From contig CAMHUC010000012.1 in assembly GCA_946188155.1 (NCBI GenBank), forward strand, positions 1 to 64,000: a stretch of 64,000 nucleotides of DNA. The letters run 5' to 3'. Below are positions 42,601 through 50,240 of the stretch, one piece after another. A program made the position numbers and the translations under genes. Each line of letters starts with the position of its first letter. Position 1 is the stretch's first letter. Source of the stretch: an uncultured bacterium. GTDB taxonomy: Bacteria > Bacteroidota > Bacteroidia > Bacteroidales > Bacteroidaceae. The notes under the pieces are model-generated. The model was not told the DNA's origin, ran no database searches, and saw only the letters and a program-made list of their open reading frames with translations.

Positions 42601-44029
42601 CGACGATGCCACCCAAGTAGCCATAGTCATCATCCTTGATGCTGACATTGGTGGCTACGAGGCAGTTCTCTATGGTGTTCTCCACGCTGGCTTCATCGCC
42701 ACGGGCGAAGCCAACCAAACCTGCAGAGTGTCTCATGCCCGCCACGCTGCCGGTAACCACGAGGTTTCTGATGGTAGCGCCTTTGATTTCGCAGAAGGGC
42801 GCGGTGCCTTGTACCGTGCCGGTGATGCTGACGGTGAGCGTATAGCCGCCGCCGTCGAAGGTGCCGGCGAACTCATGTCCTGTGCTGCCAGCCATGCGGG
42901 TGACGGTGATGTCGGCGCCGAGCTGGACGGTCTTACCGCTGAAGCGGTTGTAGGTGTCGTTGTCGTTGAGGCAGTCGCAGAAGACGTTCCAGCCCGTGGC
43001 GGTGAGGATGGTGTACTCCGTGCCCGCGTCGTTGACCGAGAAGTGGGCGGGGTCGGGGGTTTTGGCGGCGGTGATGGCGGCGTCTTGGTCGGGCATGGTG
43101 AGGGTGTAGCCGTCGTTGGCATTGCCGCCGACGGTGCCGTTGGTGGCGGTTAAGCCGTCGAAGAGGTAGCCAGCGGGGACGGTTCCGGTATAGCCGAGGG
43201 TGAGCACTGCGCCGGAGCGCCAGTAGTTCTCGGCGGTGCCGTTGTTGTCGGCGTCGCAGCTGAAGCCGAGGTCAGCGGCCATCGTTGTCTGGATGGTTAC
43301 GCCGTCGCCGAGGTCGAGGCGGTAGGCAGGGAGGGCGCCGTTGTTGGCGGTGATGTCGGCGATGTCGGAGCCGCCGCAGCCCTTGCCGGAGGTGACGGCG
43401 GTGCCGTTGACGGTGCAGCCGTGGTAGTAGTTGTTGGTGAGGCGGTTGGTGATGATGGTGCTGCCGCAGATGGTGCCGTATCTCAAGTTGTCGTTAGCGG
43501 TGATATAGGAATCGGTGACGGAGCAGCCCATAATGTAGCCCCCGTAGGTGTGGCCCACGATGCCGCCGACGGAATAGTTGCCTGTGATGCGGGCGTCGGT
43601 GAGGTGGACGTCGTGGATGTTGGCACCGCTGCCTATATAGCCGAAGAGGCCTTGGTAGTTGCTGCTGGTCTTGCGGATGCGGATGCCGCTGACGGTGTGG
43701 CCGTCGCCGTCGAAGTCGCCTTTGAAGAAGCGGTCGGTGCCGCCGACTCTGCAGCCTATGGCCTCATAGTTCTCGGCGTAGTTGGAGGGCTCGTCAGCGG
43801 CATGGCTGAACGTGATGTCGGCTCCGAGCTTGAAGTACTTGCCCTGGTAGTCGTTGGCGGTCTCGCCGTTGGTGCCGTTCACGCGGTGGGCGAGCAGCAG
43901 GAGGTCTTCCGGGGTGCTGATGATGTACGGGCTGGACTTGTAGCCGGTGCCCGTCCATGCTGCCCACGCCCCCTGCGCGGTGGCGAGGAGTGCGAGGGCA
44001 GCTATGAATCTGCTGATGTAGTGTATCAT
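39620..44029 (-). CDS. Large secreted GLUG-repeat surface protein
   Basis: A 1469-residue exported protein. The signal peptide MIHYISRFIAALALLATAQG runs to an AWA cleavage site. Two near-identical modules, about residues 33-240 and 680-890, hold GLUG-type repeats (YQGLFGYIGSGANIHDVHLT, NYSVGGIVGHTYGGYIMGCS) that form right-handed beta-helices; another GLUG block lies near 370-560 and a right-handed-helix style segment near 1050-1200. The end reads EWYTLDGRRLPAKPTAKGLY and INKGNKVFIK, the Prevotella surface-protein tail. It resembles an adhesin or a glycan-binding protein. It is first in a run leading to the peptide cassette. Confidence 0.85.
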   Translation of the reverse strand: MIHYISRFIAALALLATAQGAWAAWTGTGYKSSPYIISTPEDLLLLAHRVNGTNGETANDYQGKYFKLGADITFSHAADEPSNYAENYEAIGCRVGGTDRFFKGDFDGDGHTVSGIRIRKTSSNYQGLFGYIGSGANIHDVHLTDARITGNYSVGGIVGHTYGGYIMGCSVTDSYITANDNLRYGTICGSTIITNRLTNNYYHGCTVNGTAVTSGKGCGGSDIADITANNGALPAYRLDLGDGVTIQTTMAADLGFSCDADNNGTAENYWRSGAVLTLGYTGTVPAGYLFDGLTATNGTVGGNANDGYTLTMPDQDAAITAAKTPDPAHFSVNDAGTEYTILTATGWNVFCDCLNDNDTYNRFSGKTVQLGADITVTRMAGSTGHEFAGTFDGGGYTLTVSITGTVQGTAPFCEIKGATIRNLVVTGSVAGMRHSAGLVGFARGDEASVENTIENCLVATNVSIKDDDYGYLGGIVGHGLQCKLTIRGCAFTGSLTSGSYYTGGLQGWSDGNTLILENDIFAASSVNAANVGFHPIAIHVNNASTTATVSNVYYTVAPTCTTSTRIAAAGKQAHTVAAGENVTIKAVALTGTATQYTVSGITAYSGGGLQRGQTLYYGSDDQLSLTLSNSATGAPQGYQYGYTASAGTLSGTTLTMPDDDVTISVALAPIDWATVNKGDSKYPYMIYNKDQLLLLAHRVNGTNGETANDYQGKYFKLGADITFDPNDLTLDEGQSNYEAIGGNIGGTERFFNGNFDGDGHTVSGIRICKDGTGDADFYQGLFGQIGSHANIHDVHLTDARITGCYYVGGIVGFKTSNSIVSGCTVTNSHITATGQFYGTICGFNADGTLRNNYYHGCTVNSTAVTSGKGCEGADIADDNGALPAYAITLGDGVSTTVLASEPENGFVKGGISYYRMGLALPLASEAPEGYTLSFSAKGTALSGNTYTVNATDGDVTINTALRSDGLEHEVNYMTADGTTQTAKAIALDGHEAVDGNGNVHLAAGTYYVGTDITYANQIVPDGMITLILADGKNMTLNGNTYGINRGLSNLIIYGQSLDAATAGTLRYNGSSCGIDVYSYVQHSGNVSITTTGSSVYGIISKVTLRGGTLTISANGNKSYAIYGQRLSILGGQLTANATGDNATGIYALTDDITLGWTRPADRITASSISTQLGTVAVKDGQALTDGSGNIYTGTLTADDLAALAGKTLQPWLVLNETAGVTPLTTFAGQANVPVIFTRTFTRGVASTVCLPFAISADQATAAGKFYTFAGVDMSGSDWVVTMQKDDPSNLASGELAANTPYLFMPSSSSEVIFSGTIGNVADTYTAGTTTSGDWTYKGTYETIEWKSDPDNIYGFASGQAYGDSGDQTEAGKFIRVHTGGIRPFRAYLQYSGAGNARALTRSANDGLPETMTVRLIGSNGQTTAIGTLDTRTGDVTFGDEWYTLDGRRLPAKPTAKGLYINKGNKVFIK

Positions 44030-44152
44030 AATAATATAAATGTATAATGTATAATGTTTATTTGTTGTTGTTTTTGTCTAAGGAGTTTAGGAGTTGGGGA
44101 GTTTTTCTGGCGGGGCCACTCCTTGAGTCCTTGACTCCTTAGAGTTTTTTTT
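44030..44152. other. Spacer with a CTAAGGAGT hairpin, upstream of the GLUG gene
   Basis: An AT-rich leader holds a second, different hairpin (about 44078-44144): CTAAGGAGTTTAGGAGT against ACTCCTTGAGTCCTTGACTC. No promoter box was identified with confidence. Confidence 0.4.
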
Positions 44153-44462
44153 GTCTACGGACTTTTTGGACTTTTTGGACTGTCCTTTGAGTCCTTTGAG
44201 TCCGTAGACTTATTATCTCTCCGCGGGCTTCTTTTTGTCTACGGACTTTTTGGACTTTTTGGACTGTCCTTTTAGTCCTTTGAGTCCGTAGACTTAATTA
44301 TCTCTCCGCGGGCTTCTTTTTGTCTACGGACTTTTTGGACTTTTAGGACTGTCCTTTGAGTCCTTGGAGTCCGTAGACTTATTATCTCTCCGCGGGCTTC
44401 TTTTTGTCTACGGACTTTTCGGACTTTTTGGACTGTCCTTTGAGTCCTTTGAGTCCGTAGAC
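44153..44462. repeat. Four tandem GTCTACGGAC hairpins with an 84-base period
   Basis: Hairpins at 44153-44209, 44237-44293, 44322-44378 and 44406-44462, each 57 bases, separated by the same 27-base linker containing ATCTCTCCGCGGGCTTC. Each stem starts GTCTACGGACTTTT and ends AGTCCGTAGAC. Confidence 0.95.
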
Positions 44463-44505
44463 CTATTATCTCTCCGTAGACTTTTATTCTCCGCAGACTA
44501 AAATA

Positions 44506-44895
44506 TCAATCCGCAGGGCGAGCGTAGGGATTGCGGACGGTGTGGATGCCGTCGCGCAGGTTCTCTTCGTTGAAGTTGATGACGTAGCCCAGTTCGCAGC
44601 CAGCGAGCCGCAGGTAGGTGTAGAGCTGCTTCTCGAAGAGCTTGCGGTACTCGGTGACGGACTTCAGTTCGAGGATGACCTTGCCGTCGACGATGATGTC
44701 TAAGCGCAGGTCGTTGGCCAGCGGCTCGCCTTTGTAGATGACGGGCACGGGCTTCTGTCGCTCCACGGTGAACCCTGCGGCGGTGAGTTCGCGGCAGAGG
44801 GCTTCCTCGTAGATGCTCTCCAGCAGGCCTGGTCCGAGCTCGTCGAACACGTTGTAGGCGCAGCGGAGAATCTTGTAAGTGTAGTTCCTATCCAT
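44506..44895 (-). CDS. GxxExxY protein, copy 2
   Basis: A 129-residue member of the same family as the 10736 gene, here with GLLESIY as the signature, EALCRELTAAGFTVERQKPV and LDIIVDGKVILELKSV, which matches a PD-(D/E)XK-like core with Asp and Glu-x-Lys. Identity with copy 1 is modest. It is isolated between two groups of GTCTACGGAC hairpins, which suggests the whole interval is a repeat-rich accessory spot. Confidence 0.8.
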   Translation of the reverse strand: MDRNYTYKILRCAYNVFDELGPGLLESIYEEALCRELTAAGFTVERQKPVPVIYKGEPLANDLRLDIIVDGKVILELKSVTEYRKLFEKQLYTYLRLAGCELGYVINFNEENLRDGIHTVRNPYARPAD

Positions 44896-44918
44896 TCTTT
44901 CTACGTTTTTTTTATTTT

Positions 44919-45057
44919 GTCTACGGACTTTTGGGACTTTTAGGACCGTCCTTTTAGTCCTTGGAGTCCGTAGACTTTTATTCTCTGCGGATGTATTGTT
45001 GTCTACGGACTTTTGGGACTTTTAGGACTGTCCTTTTAGTCCTTGGAGTCCGTAGAC
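44919..45057. repeat. Two further GTCTACGGAC hairpins
   Basis: Copies at 44919-44975 and 45001-45057 with loops ending AGTCCTTGGAGTCC, slightly different from the four-copy array. Confidence 0.93.
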
Positions 45058-45132
45058 CTAATTATCATTCCTTGGCGACCGTCACCAGAGCCGAATGCAA
45101 TGGAACTTGTTCCAATTCCATTATTTTTTTCG

Positions 45133-45450
45133 TTAGAGGTCGGTGCGGGGTGTGCCGTCGTACTTGTCGAGGCGGAAGCCGTACTCGTAGATGTTGTAGA
45201 AGATGGCGATGAACACGCCCAGGCCCGCAAAGAGCAGGAGTGTGTAGGGCCAGAGGGCACTCCAGCCCAGGTGCCAGTGGAGCAGGCAGCCCGCGCCGAG
45301 CAAGGCCAGGGCCAAGGCTATGAGCAGGCGGATGCGGCGGTAGTAGGGGTAGATGCCGTAGTAGCCGAATGACTTCAGGAGCGTGAGCGCCATGCCGAGG
45401 CAGAGGATGCCGCAGACGAGCTGTGCCGTTTGGTAGAGTTCTTGTTGCAT
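45133..45450 (-). CDS. Small membrane protein of unknown function
   Basis: A 105-residue protein with three hydrophobic segments: TAQLVCGILCLGMALTLL, LLIALALALLGAGCLL and YTLLLFAGLGVFIAIFYNI. A YYRRIR motif lies in the first loop. No family recognised. The ATG at 45450 starts MQQELYQ; a much longer upward frame exists but lies over the divergent AraC gene. It is read divergently from the AraC regulator, 200 bases apart, and may be its target. Confidence 0.6.
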   Translation of the reverse strand: MQQELYQTAQLVCGILCLGMALTLLKSFGYYGIYPYYRRIRLLIALALALLGAGCLLHWHLGWSALWPYTLLLFAGLGVFIAIFYNIYEYGFRLDKYDGTPRTDL

Positions 45451-45506
45451 ACGATTGAGTTTATTGTTGATTTCGAGTACAAAAATACAGTTTATGCGCG
45501 GAAAAA

Positions 45507-45557
45507 GGTGTGTCAGAAACGCGAATGGTGTGTCAGAAACGCGAGGGAGGTGTGTCA
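45507..45557 (+). promoter_or_regulatory. Three GGTGTGTCA direct repeats, candidate operator
   Basis: GGTGTGTCA starts at 45507, 45527 and 45549; the first two are followed by GAAACGCGA as well. Spacing of 20 and 22 bases is two helical turns, as expected for AraC-type sites. They lie 50-100 bases before the AraC gene's -7 box, in the shared divergent region. Confidence 0.6.
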
Positions 45558-45605
45558 ATTCGTCGAATTTACACACTTTTTTCCGCTTTTTTACCAAAAA
45601 AGTTG

Positions 45606-45613
45606 TAACTTTG
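45606..45613 (+). promoter_or_regulatory. -7 box TAACTTTG for the AraC-type gene
   Basis: TAACTTTGCAGC, 39 bases before the ATG at 45653, which excludes the longer frame from 45455. Confidence 0.7.
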
Positions 45614-45652
45614 CAGCTGGTTAGCAATAACAGATTGCAATTCGGATTGAAT

Positions 45653-46807
45653 ATGGAATTGATGCAGTTTACAGCTATTGTGCTGATGATAGGACTGACG
45701 CTGAAGCTCCTGCTGCTGCCCCGCCGGGTGGAGGAGAACAGCGTGACGGGCCGTAGCCGCTGGCTGATGTTCGGCGGCACGGCACTGCTGGGCGTGCAGT
45801 TTGTGCTGCAGATGGCGCTGGGTTTGCGCGAGAAGGGCGTGACGCAGGCCGTGATGCTCAACCTGACGGTGTTCACACTCGTATCGTGGCTGCTGTCGCT
45901 CGCCATACTCCGGCTGCTGACGCAGGGAAGCCTGAGCCGTGTGGATGCCTGGCTCGGCGGCGGGGTATGGGTGGCGGAGACGGTGCTGATAGTGGCGGCG
46001 GCAATGACCGATGGCGAGACGCTATTGAGCGGCAGCCACCGTCTGCGGACAGCAGAGCAGGTGGGCAGCATCATCTACTTCGCCATGCAGTGCTACTATA
46101 GTTGGCGGAACGTCGTACACTTGCGCCGCCTGCGCCAGAGCCTTGACGACTACTACGACTACGACATCAGCCAGCGCTTAGAATGGATGCAGGTAAGCAT
46201 CTGGGAGCTGGTCGTACTGTCGCTGTTCGTGCCCGCCGTCATCTTCGCCCCCGGACGATGGCTGATGGGCTTCGCCGTGGTGTTCTTCTATGGTATATGG
46301 TATCTCGTGGACAGTTTCTGCGACTATGTGAAGAGCAGTATGCCGCGCAAGGTGGCGGAGAGTGAAGAGGTAAGGGCGAAGAATGAAGAAGGTTTAGCTC
46401 GGCGGCCCGAAGGGGAAAGCCAATCTGCTGCCGCCAACGGTGAGGATGAAAGGGCTGCCCCCGTACTGGGTGACGAGCAGCAGGAGCGTGTGACAGCCGC
46501 CATCGCCCAATGGACGGCTCAGGGCGGCCACCGTAAGAGCGGTCTGAACAAGTCGATGGTTGCCGGACAGATGGGTGTGTCGGTCAATCTGCTGAGCCAA
46601 TGGCTGCGTCACCGGAACCAGAATTTCTGGGACTGGCTCTCCGACCTGCGCATCGAGGAGACCAAGCGCATCATCCGCGAGCACCCCGACTGGACCAACG
46701 AGGCCATAGCCGACCACTGCGGCTTCAACGACCGCAGTGCCTTCCAGAAAAAATTCAAGGAGAAGACGGGCATGACCCCGACAGAATGGGCAGAGCAAGA
46801 AAAATGA
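45653..46807 (+). CDS. Membrane-bound AraC-family transcription regulator
   Basis: A 384-residue protein. Six or seven hydrophobic segments fill residues 1-215 (FTAIVLMIGLTLKLLLLP, WELVVLSLFVPAVIFAP), then a charged, low-complexity linker and a C-terminal HTH domain of the AraC type: MVAGQMGVSVNLLSQWLRHR and EAIADHCGFNDRSAFQKKFKE with GMTPTEW. The layout fits a membrane sensor with a cytoplasmic DNA-binding tail, common in Bacteroidetes. GGTGTGTCA repeats upstream suggest autoregulation. The linker around residue 245-265 (LARRPEGESQSAAANGE) looks like inserted repeat sequence. Confidence 0.83.
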   Translation: MELMQFTAIVLMIGLTLKLLLLPRRVEENSVTGRSRWLMFGGTALLGVQFVLQMALGLREKGVTQAVMLNLTVFTLVSWLLSLAILRLLTQGSLSRVDAWLGGGVWVAETVLIVAAAMTDGETLLSGSHRLRTAEQVGSIIYFAMQCYYSWRNVVHLRRLRQSLDDYYDYDISQRLEWMQVSIWELVVLSLFVPAVIFAPGRWLMGFAVVFFYGIWYLVDSFCDYVKSSMPRKVAESEEVRAKNEEGLARRPEGESQSAAANGEDERAAPVLGDEQQERVTAAIAQWTAQGGHRKSGLNKSMVAGQMGVSVNLLSQWLRHRNQNFWDWLSDLRIEETKRIIREHPDWTNEAIADHCGFNDRSAFQKKFKEKTGMTPTEWAEQEK

Positions 46808-46825
46808 GCTGGGAAGCCCAGACAG

Positions 46826-47578
46826 CTATGAGATAGTGGCCTGTAGGAATCCCTGGCGTATCAGGGTGTCGATGAGTTCCTCCGACATGGCCTCGTTGTC
46901 CTTGCGGGTATAGCGGATGTCGGTGAATATCTGGGCAAGCGTCTCCTTGTGGTTGATCTCCACGAAGTGACGGTTCTCCTCGAGCTGTTCCTTATATTTA
47001 TAATAGGTGTCGATGTCCGTGCCCAGATAGTCGTGGTAGGTCTCCTGATGGACGAAACTCTCCAGGGGCAGGCGGTCGGAGAGGGGCGGCTCCTCGGCAG
47101 GCCAGCCCAGGGTGAGTGTTGCCACTGGCATCACAAGTTTTGGCAGCCGCAGGATGTCGATGATCTGCTGGGGCTGGTAGACGGTAGTGCCGAGATAACA
47201 GTAGCCCAGCCCCTCCTCATCGGCGAGGTTGCAGAAGGTCTGCGTGAACAGCAGTGCGTCGGTGGCGGCGTTGATGAAGGATAGGAAGTTGTCGTAGCCG
47301 GGTTCTGCCTTCCGGCAGCGGGCCCAGGTGCTGGTGCGGTTGAAGTCGGCACAGATGGTGAGCACCACCGGGGCCTGAGTGACCATCGGCTGGTTGAAAT
47401 GGGCGGGAGCCAGACGGGCCTTCATCTCGCTGTCGCGGGTTACGATGACGCTGTAGAGCTGCAGGTTGCCCATCGTCTGTGTGCGTGCGGCCTGGGTGAA
47501 CAGGCGGTCGAGCAGCTGCTGGCCGACCTCCCTGTCGGAGTACTTACGGATGGTACGTCGAGTGAGAATTGTCTTCAT
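46826..47578 (-). CDS. Nitroreductase family NAD(P)H-flavin oxidoreductase
   Basis: A 250-residue FMN protein of the nitroreductase fold (NfsA-like). The N-terminal RRTIRKYSDREVGQQLLDRL and TQTMGNLQLYSVIV are FMN-contact motifs; CNLADEEGLGYCYLGTTVYQ and VMPVATLTLGWPAEEP complete the pattern. The C-terminal part has the NfsA-type extension. It could reduce quinones, nitroaromatics or flavins; the natural substrate is unknown. It is convergent with the AraC gene and read from its own promoter. Confidence 0.88.
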   Translation of the reverse strand: MKTILTRRTIRKYSDREVGQQLLDRLFTQAARTQTMGNLQLYSVIVTRDSEMKARLAPAHFNQPMVTQAPVVLTICADFNRTSTWARCRKAEPGYDNFLSFINAATDALLFTQTFCNLADEEGLGYCYLGTTVYQPQQIIDILRLPKLVMPVATLTLGWPAEEPPLSDRLPLESFVHQETYHDYLGTDIDTYYKYKEQLEENRHFVEINHKETLAQIFTDIRYTRKDNEAMSEELIDTLIRQGFLQATIS

Positions 47579-47597
47579 ATTGATGCTGTTTTGGATG

Positions 47598-47605
47598 CAA
47601 AGGTA
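47598..47605 (-). promoter_or_regulatory. -7 box TACCTTTG for the nitroreductase gene
   Basis: TACCTTTGCATCC, 19 bases before the ATG at 47578. Confidence 0.7.
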
Positions 47606-47679
47606 GTGAAAGTTTTCCGAAATGTCACACTTTTCATCGAAAAAAACGCAGAAATAGCCCCCGTATGAAAAACTTTTTG

Positions 47680-47687
47680 TAACTTTG
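47680..47687 (+). promoter_or_regulatory. -7 box TAACTTTG for the 47710 gene
   Basis: TAACTTTGCGCC, 22 bases before the ATG. Confidence 0.65.
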
Positions 47688-47709
47688 CGCCGACAAAAGT
47701 AAACAAACG

Positions 47710-48384
47710 ATGCAAACAGAGACTAATAGCAGCCAGCTGCAGCAAGTGATAGACTTTCTGACAGCCAGCAGCAGCAAGCCGGGCGGCGAGCCATCGAGGG
47801 AGCAGGTAGGGCGCCTGCTGCAGAAGTGTCTCGGAGCGCTGAGTGCCGACGAGTCGTCGCTGCTGCTGAGCCTCGCCAGTCAGGCTGTGGCCCTGAACCG
47901 CCGTCCCGACGTCACGGAGGTCCGCCCGCAGGCACTGGAGTGCGACGTGGTGCGCTTTCAGAACAACAAGGAGAAGTGGGTGGCTCTGGTGGGCCTGCTC
48001 GACGGCTATCCCTACGAGATATTCACCGGCTTGCAGGACGATGAGGAGGGCATCATTCTGCCCAAGAGTGTACTGCACGGCAAGATTATCAAGCAGGTGA
48101 ATCCTGACGGTACGAAGCGCTACGACTTCCAGTTCGAGAACAAGCGCGGCTATAAGACCACGGTGGAGGGCCTGTCGGAGAAGTTCAACCCGGAGTACTG
48201 GAACTATGCCAAGCTCATCTCCGGCGTGCTGCGCTACCGTATGCCGCTGGAGCACGTCATCAAGCTCGTGGCCTCGCTCTCGCTGAAGGATGAGAGTATC
48301 AACACGTGGAAGACGGGCGTGGAGCGTGCGCTGAAGAAGTATCTCCCCGGCTCTAACGACGAGGAGGAAAACGGGGAGATTTGA
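47710..48384 (+). CDS. Stand-alone protein resembling the C-terminal part of class II ribonucleotide reductase
   Basis: A 224-residue protein. From about residue 95 it matches the tail of Bacteroidales adenosylcobalamin-dependent ribonucleotide reductases: KEKWVALVGLLDGYPYEIFT, YDFQFENKRGYKTTVEGLSE, EYWNYAKLISGVLRYRMPLE and KDESINTWKTGVERALKKYL. No catalytic barrel is present, and a TSCPD Cys cluster is not seen. It may be an accessory or regulatory protein, or a leftover from a split RNR. It begins with its own promoter and is followed by folB after three bases. Confidence 0.75.
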   Translation: MQTETNSSQLQQVIDFLTASSSKPGGEPSREQVGRLLQKCLGALSADESSLLLSLASQAVALNRRPDVTEVRPQALECDVVRFQNNKEKWVALVGLLDGYPYEIFTGLQDDEEGIILPKSVLHGKIIKQVNPDGTKRYDFQFENKRGYKTTVEGLSEKFNPEYWNYAKLISGVLRYRMPLEHVIKLVASLSLKDESINTWKTGVERALKKYLPGSNDEEENGEI

Positions 48385-48387
48385 GAA

Positions 48388-48771
48388 TTGAGGGCTGAGA
48401 GTGGCTATATCAGGCTGGAGGGGTTGCGCATCCATGCGTTCCACGGGGTGCTGCCCCAGGAGCGGCAGGTGGGTGCCGACTTCCGCATCGACCTGCGGGT
48501 GGGCTATCCGCTGACGGAGGCGATGCAGAGCGACGACGTGAGGGATACGCTCAACTATGCCGAACTCTACGAAATCGTCAGAGGCGAGATGGCCGTTCCC
48601 TCGCAGCTCTTGGAGCATGTGGCCGGACGCATCGCCAAGGCCGTCGGAGCAGCCTTTCCGCTCGTCACCTCCATCGACCTGGTGCTGACCAAGCAGAATC
48701 CCCCGATGGGTGCCGACTGCGACGGTGCATCAGTGGAGATACACTTAATAAATGATAAAACTGGGTGCTGA
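48388..48771 (+). CDS. folB: Dihydroneopterin aldolase
   Basis: A 127-residue enzyme that splits dihydroneopterin to hydroxymethyl-dihydropterin. Seen are IRLEGLRIHAFHGVLPQERQ, the GADFRIDLRVGYP strand, DTLNYAELYEIV and LTKQNPPMGADCDGASVEI. The start appears to be TTG at 48388, three bases after the previous stop, since no ATG precedes the conserved core. It supplies folate synthesis together with folE, folP and folA elsewhere in the window. Confidence 0.9.
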   Translation: MRAESGYIRLEGLRIHAFHGVLPQERQVGADFRIDLRVGYPLTEAMQSDDVRDTLNYAELYEIVRGEMAVPSQLLEHVAGRIAKAVGAAFPLVTSIDLVLTKQNPPMGADCDGASVEIHLINDKTGC

Positions 48772-48797
48772 TTGTCGGTTATTCGGATGATAATGCG

Positions 48798-48805
48798 TAA
48801 TTTTG
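48798..48805 (+). promoter_or_regulatory. -7 box TAATTTTG for the amidase gene
   Basis: TAATTTTGCACC, 18 bases before the ATG at 48824. Confidence 0.65.
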
Positions 48806-48823
48806 CACCTGTTTATATAAACT

Positions 48824-50218
48824 ATGTGTAAGAAGATTGTATTGCTTTTGATAACAACCCTGCTTCTTGCGGTGTCGGCGGATGCTGCAGGCAAGAAGTT
48901 CACGCTCGTGGTCGATGCGGGGCACGGAGGCAGGGACACAGGAGCCAAGGGCAGGCAGACCATGGAGAAGACCCTGACGCTGAGAATAGCGCTGGCCTTC
49001 GGAAAGCTGGTGGAGCAGAACTGCCCCGACGTGAACGTCGTCTATACCCGCAAGACCGACAGGTTCGTGGAACTGTACCGCAGGGCCGAGATAGCCAATC
49101 AGAACAAGGCCGACCTCTTCATTTCTATCCATATCAATGCGCTGCCCAAGGGCAAGACGGCCCGTGGCTTCCAGACCTACACCCTGGGCACCAGCAAGCG
49201 CACGGGCAAGAAGACCGGGGTGGTGGAGAACCTTGAAGTGGCCAAGCGCGAGAATGCCGTCATCTTCCTGGAGAAGGACTATAAGCAGACCTATCACGGC
49301 TACGACCCCAATTCGCCCGAGAGCAACATCATGTTCGAGTTCGTGCAGGACAAGAACATGGAGAACTCCGTGGAGCTGGCGCGCTATATGCAGCGCTACG
49401 TATGCCGGGCTACGGGCCGTCGGGACATGGGTGCCCAGCAGGACAACCTGGCCGTGCTGCGCCTCACCTCGATGCCCGGCTGTCTGATAGAACTGGGATT
49501 CATCTCCACCCGCGACGAGGAACAGTATATGAACTCGAGCATAGCCACGGCAGCCTACGCCCGTGGCATCTACAATGCCTTTGCCGCCTATAAGCAGCGC
49601 CACGGTGGACAGATCAACGTGCCCTTCATGGCCGAGCCCACGTCGAAGAAGGTGGAGATACCGCAGATAGTGCCGAAGCAGAGCGAGAGGCAGGCCCGGA
49701 GGGAGGAACAGCCCAAGGCGGCCGAGCGGCAGCCGGAGCCGATGCAGCCCGCTGCCCCGGAGGCCAAGGCGGAAGAGACGGCCCAGAGGCCGACATCGGC
49801 TTCTGCCGATGCCTCCCAGCAGGACATCGACCTCTCAGTTGTCAGAGACGATGCTTCGGCGAAGCGCCAGGAGGCTGCTCCGAGACAGCAGGAGACTTCG
49901 GCGAAGCGCCAGGAGACTACTCCCTCTGAGGGGAGGGACGCTGCCGATGCACCGGTGTTCAAGGTCCAGGTGGGCACCGGCACGTCACCGCTCAAGGCCG
50001 GCGACAAGCGCTTCAAGGGCCTCCAGGATATGGGCTGCTTCAAGGAGAAGGGCATCTATAAGTACACCGTGGGAGCCTCTACCAACTATAACGAGATATA
50101 CCGGCTGCGGAAGAGCATACTCGCCAGGTTTCCCGAAGCCTTCATCATAGCCTTCAGGCAGGACCAGAAGATGGACGTTCAGGAAGCCCTGCGGGAGTTT
50201 AGGAACAGAAAGAAATAA
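48824..50218 (+). CDS. N-acetylmuramoyl-L-alanine amidase with SPOR-like tail
   Basis: A 464-residue exported zinc amidase that cuts stem peptides from peptidoglycan, likely in cell separation. The signal peptide covers about residues 1-22. The Amidase_3 domain (about 25-245) carries LVVDAGHGGRDTGAKG (His), the ELYRRAEIAN Glu, FISIHINALPKG (His) and CLIELGFIS (Glu). A long Ala/Gln/Glu/Pro-rich linker follows, and the C-terminal 80 residues (VFKVQVGTGTSPLKAGDKRF, ALREFRNRKK) look SPOR-like. The linker carries a repeated SAKRQE unit with hairpin-forming DNA. An MCE gene follows after 22 bases. Confidence 0.9.
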   Translation: MCKKIVLLLITTLLLAVSADAAGKKFTLVVDAGHGGRDTGAKGRQTMEKTLTLRIALAFGKLVEQNCPDVNVVYTRKTDRFVELYRRAEIANQNKADLFISIHINALPKGKTARGFQTYTLGTSKRTGKKTGVVENLEVAKRENAVIFLEKDYKQTYHGYDPNSPESNIMFEFVQDKNMENSVELARYMQRYVCRATGRRDMGAQQDNLAVLRLTSMPGCLIELGFISTRDEEQYMNSSIATAAYARGIYNAFAAYKQRHGGQINVPFMAEPTSKKVEIPQIVPKQSERQARREEQPKAAERQPEPMQPAAPEAKAEETAQRPTSASADASQQDIDLSVVRDDASAKRQEAAPRQQETSAKRQETTPSEGRDAADAPVFKVQVGTGTSPLKAGDKRFKGLQDMGCFKEKGIYKYTVGASTNYNEIYRLRKSILARFPEAFIIAFRQDQKMDVQEALREFRNRKK

Positions 50219-50240
50219 ACTGAAATAATAAGCGTGTGAT

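Noticed and set aside
40979..43153. 724-codon open frame antisense to the GLUG gene
   Set aside because: It is rich in Val, Ala, Gly and Asp with no domain; the GLUG frame on the other strand has a signal peptide, repeats and a known C-terminus, so this is a shadow of GC-rich codon use.
44153..44462. CRISPR-like regular spacing of the GTCTACGGAC units
   Set aside because: The linkers between units are identical rather than unique, each unit is a long hairpin, and no cas gene is nearby.
45455..45652. N-terminal extension of the AraC-type protein
   Set aside because: It contains the GGTGTGTCA repeats and the promoter box, so the ATG at 45653 is the start.
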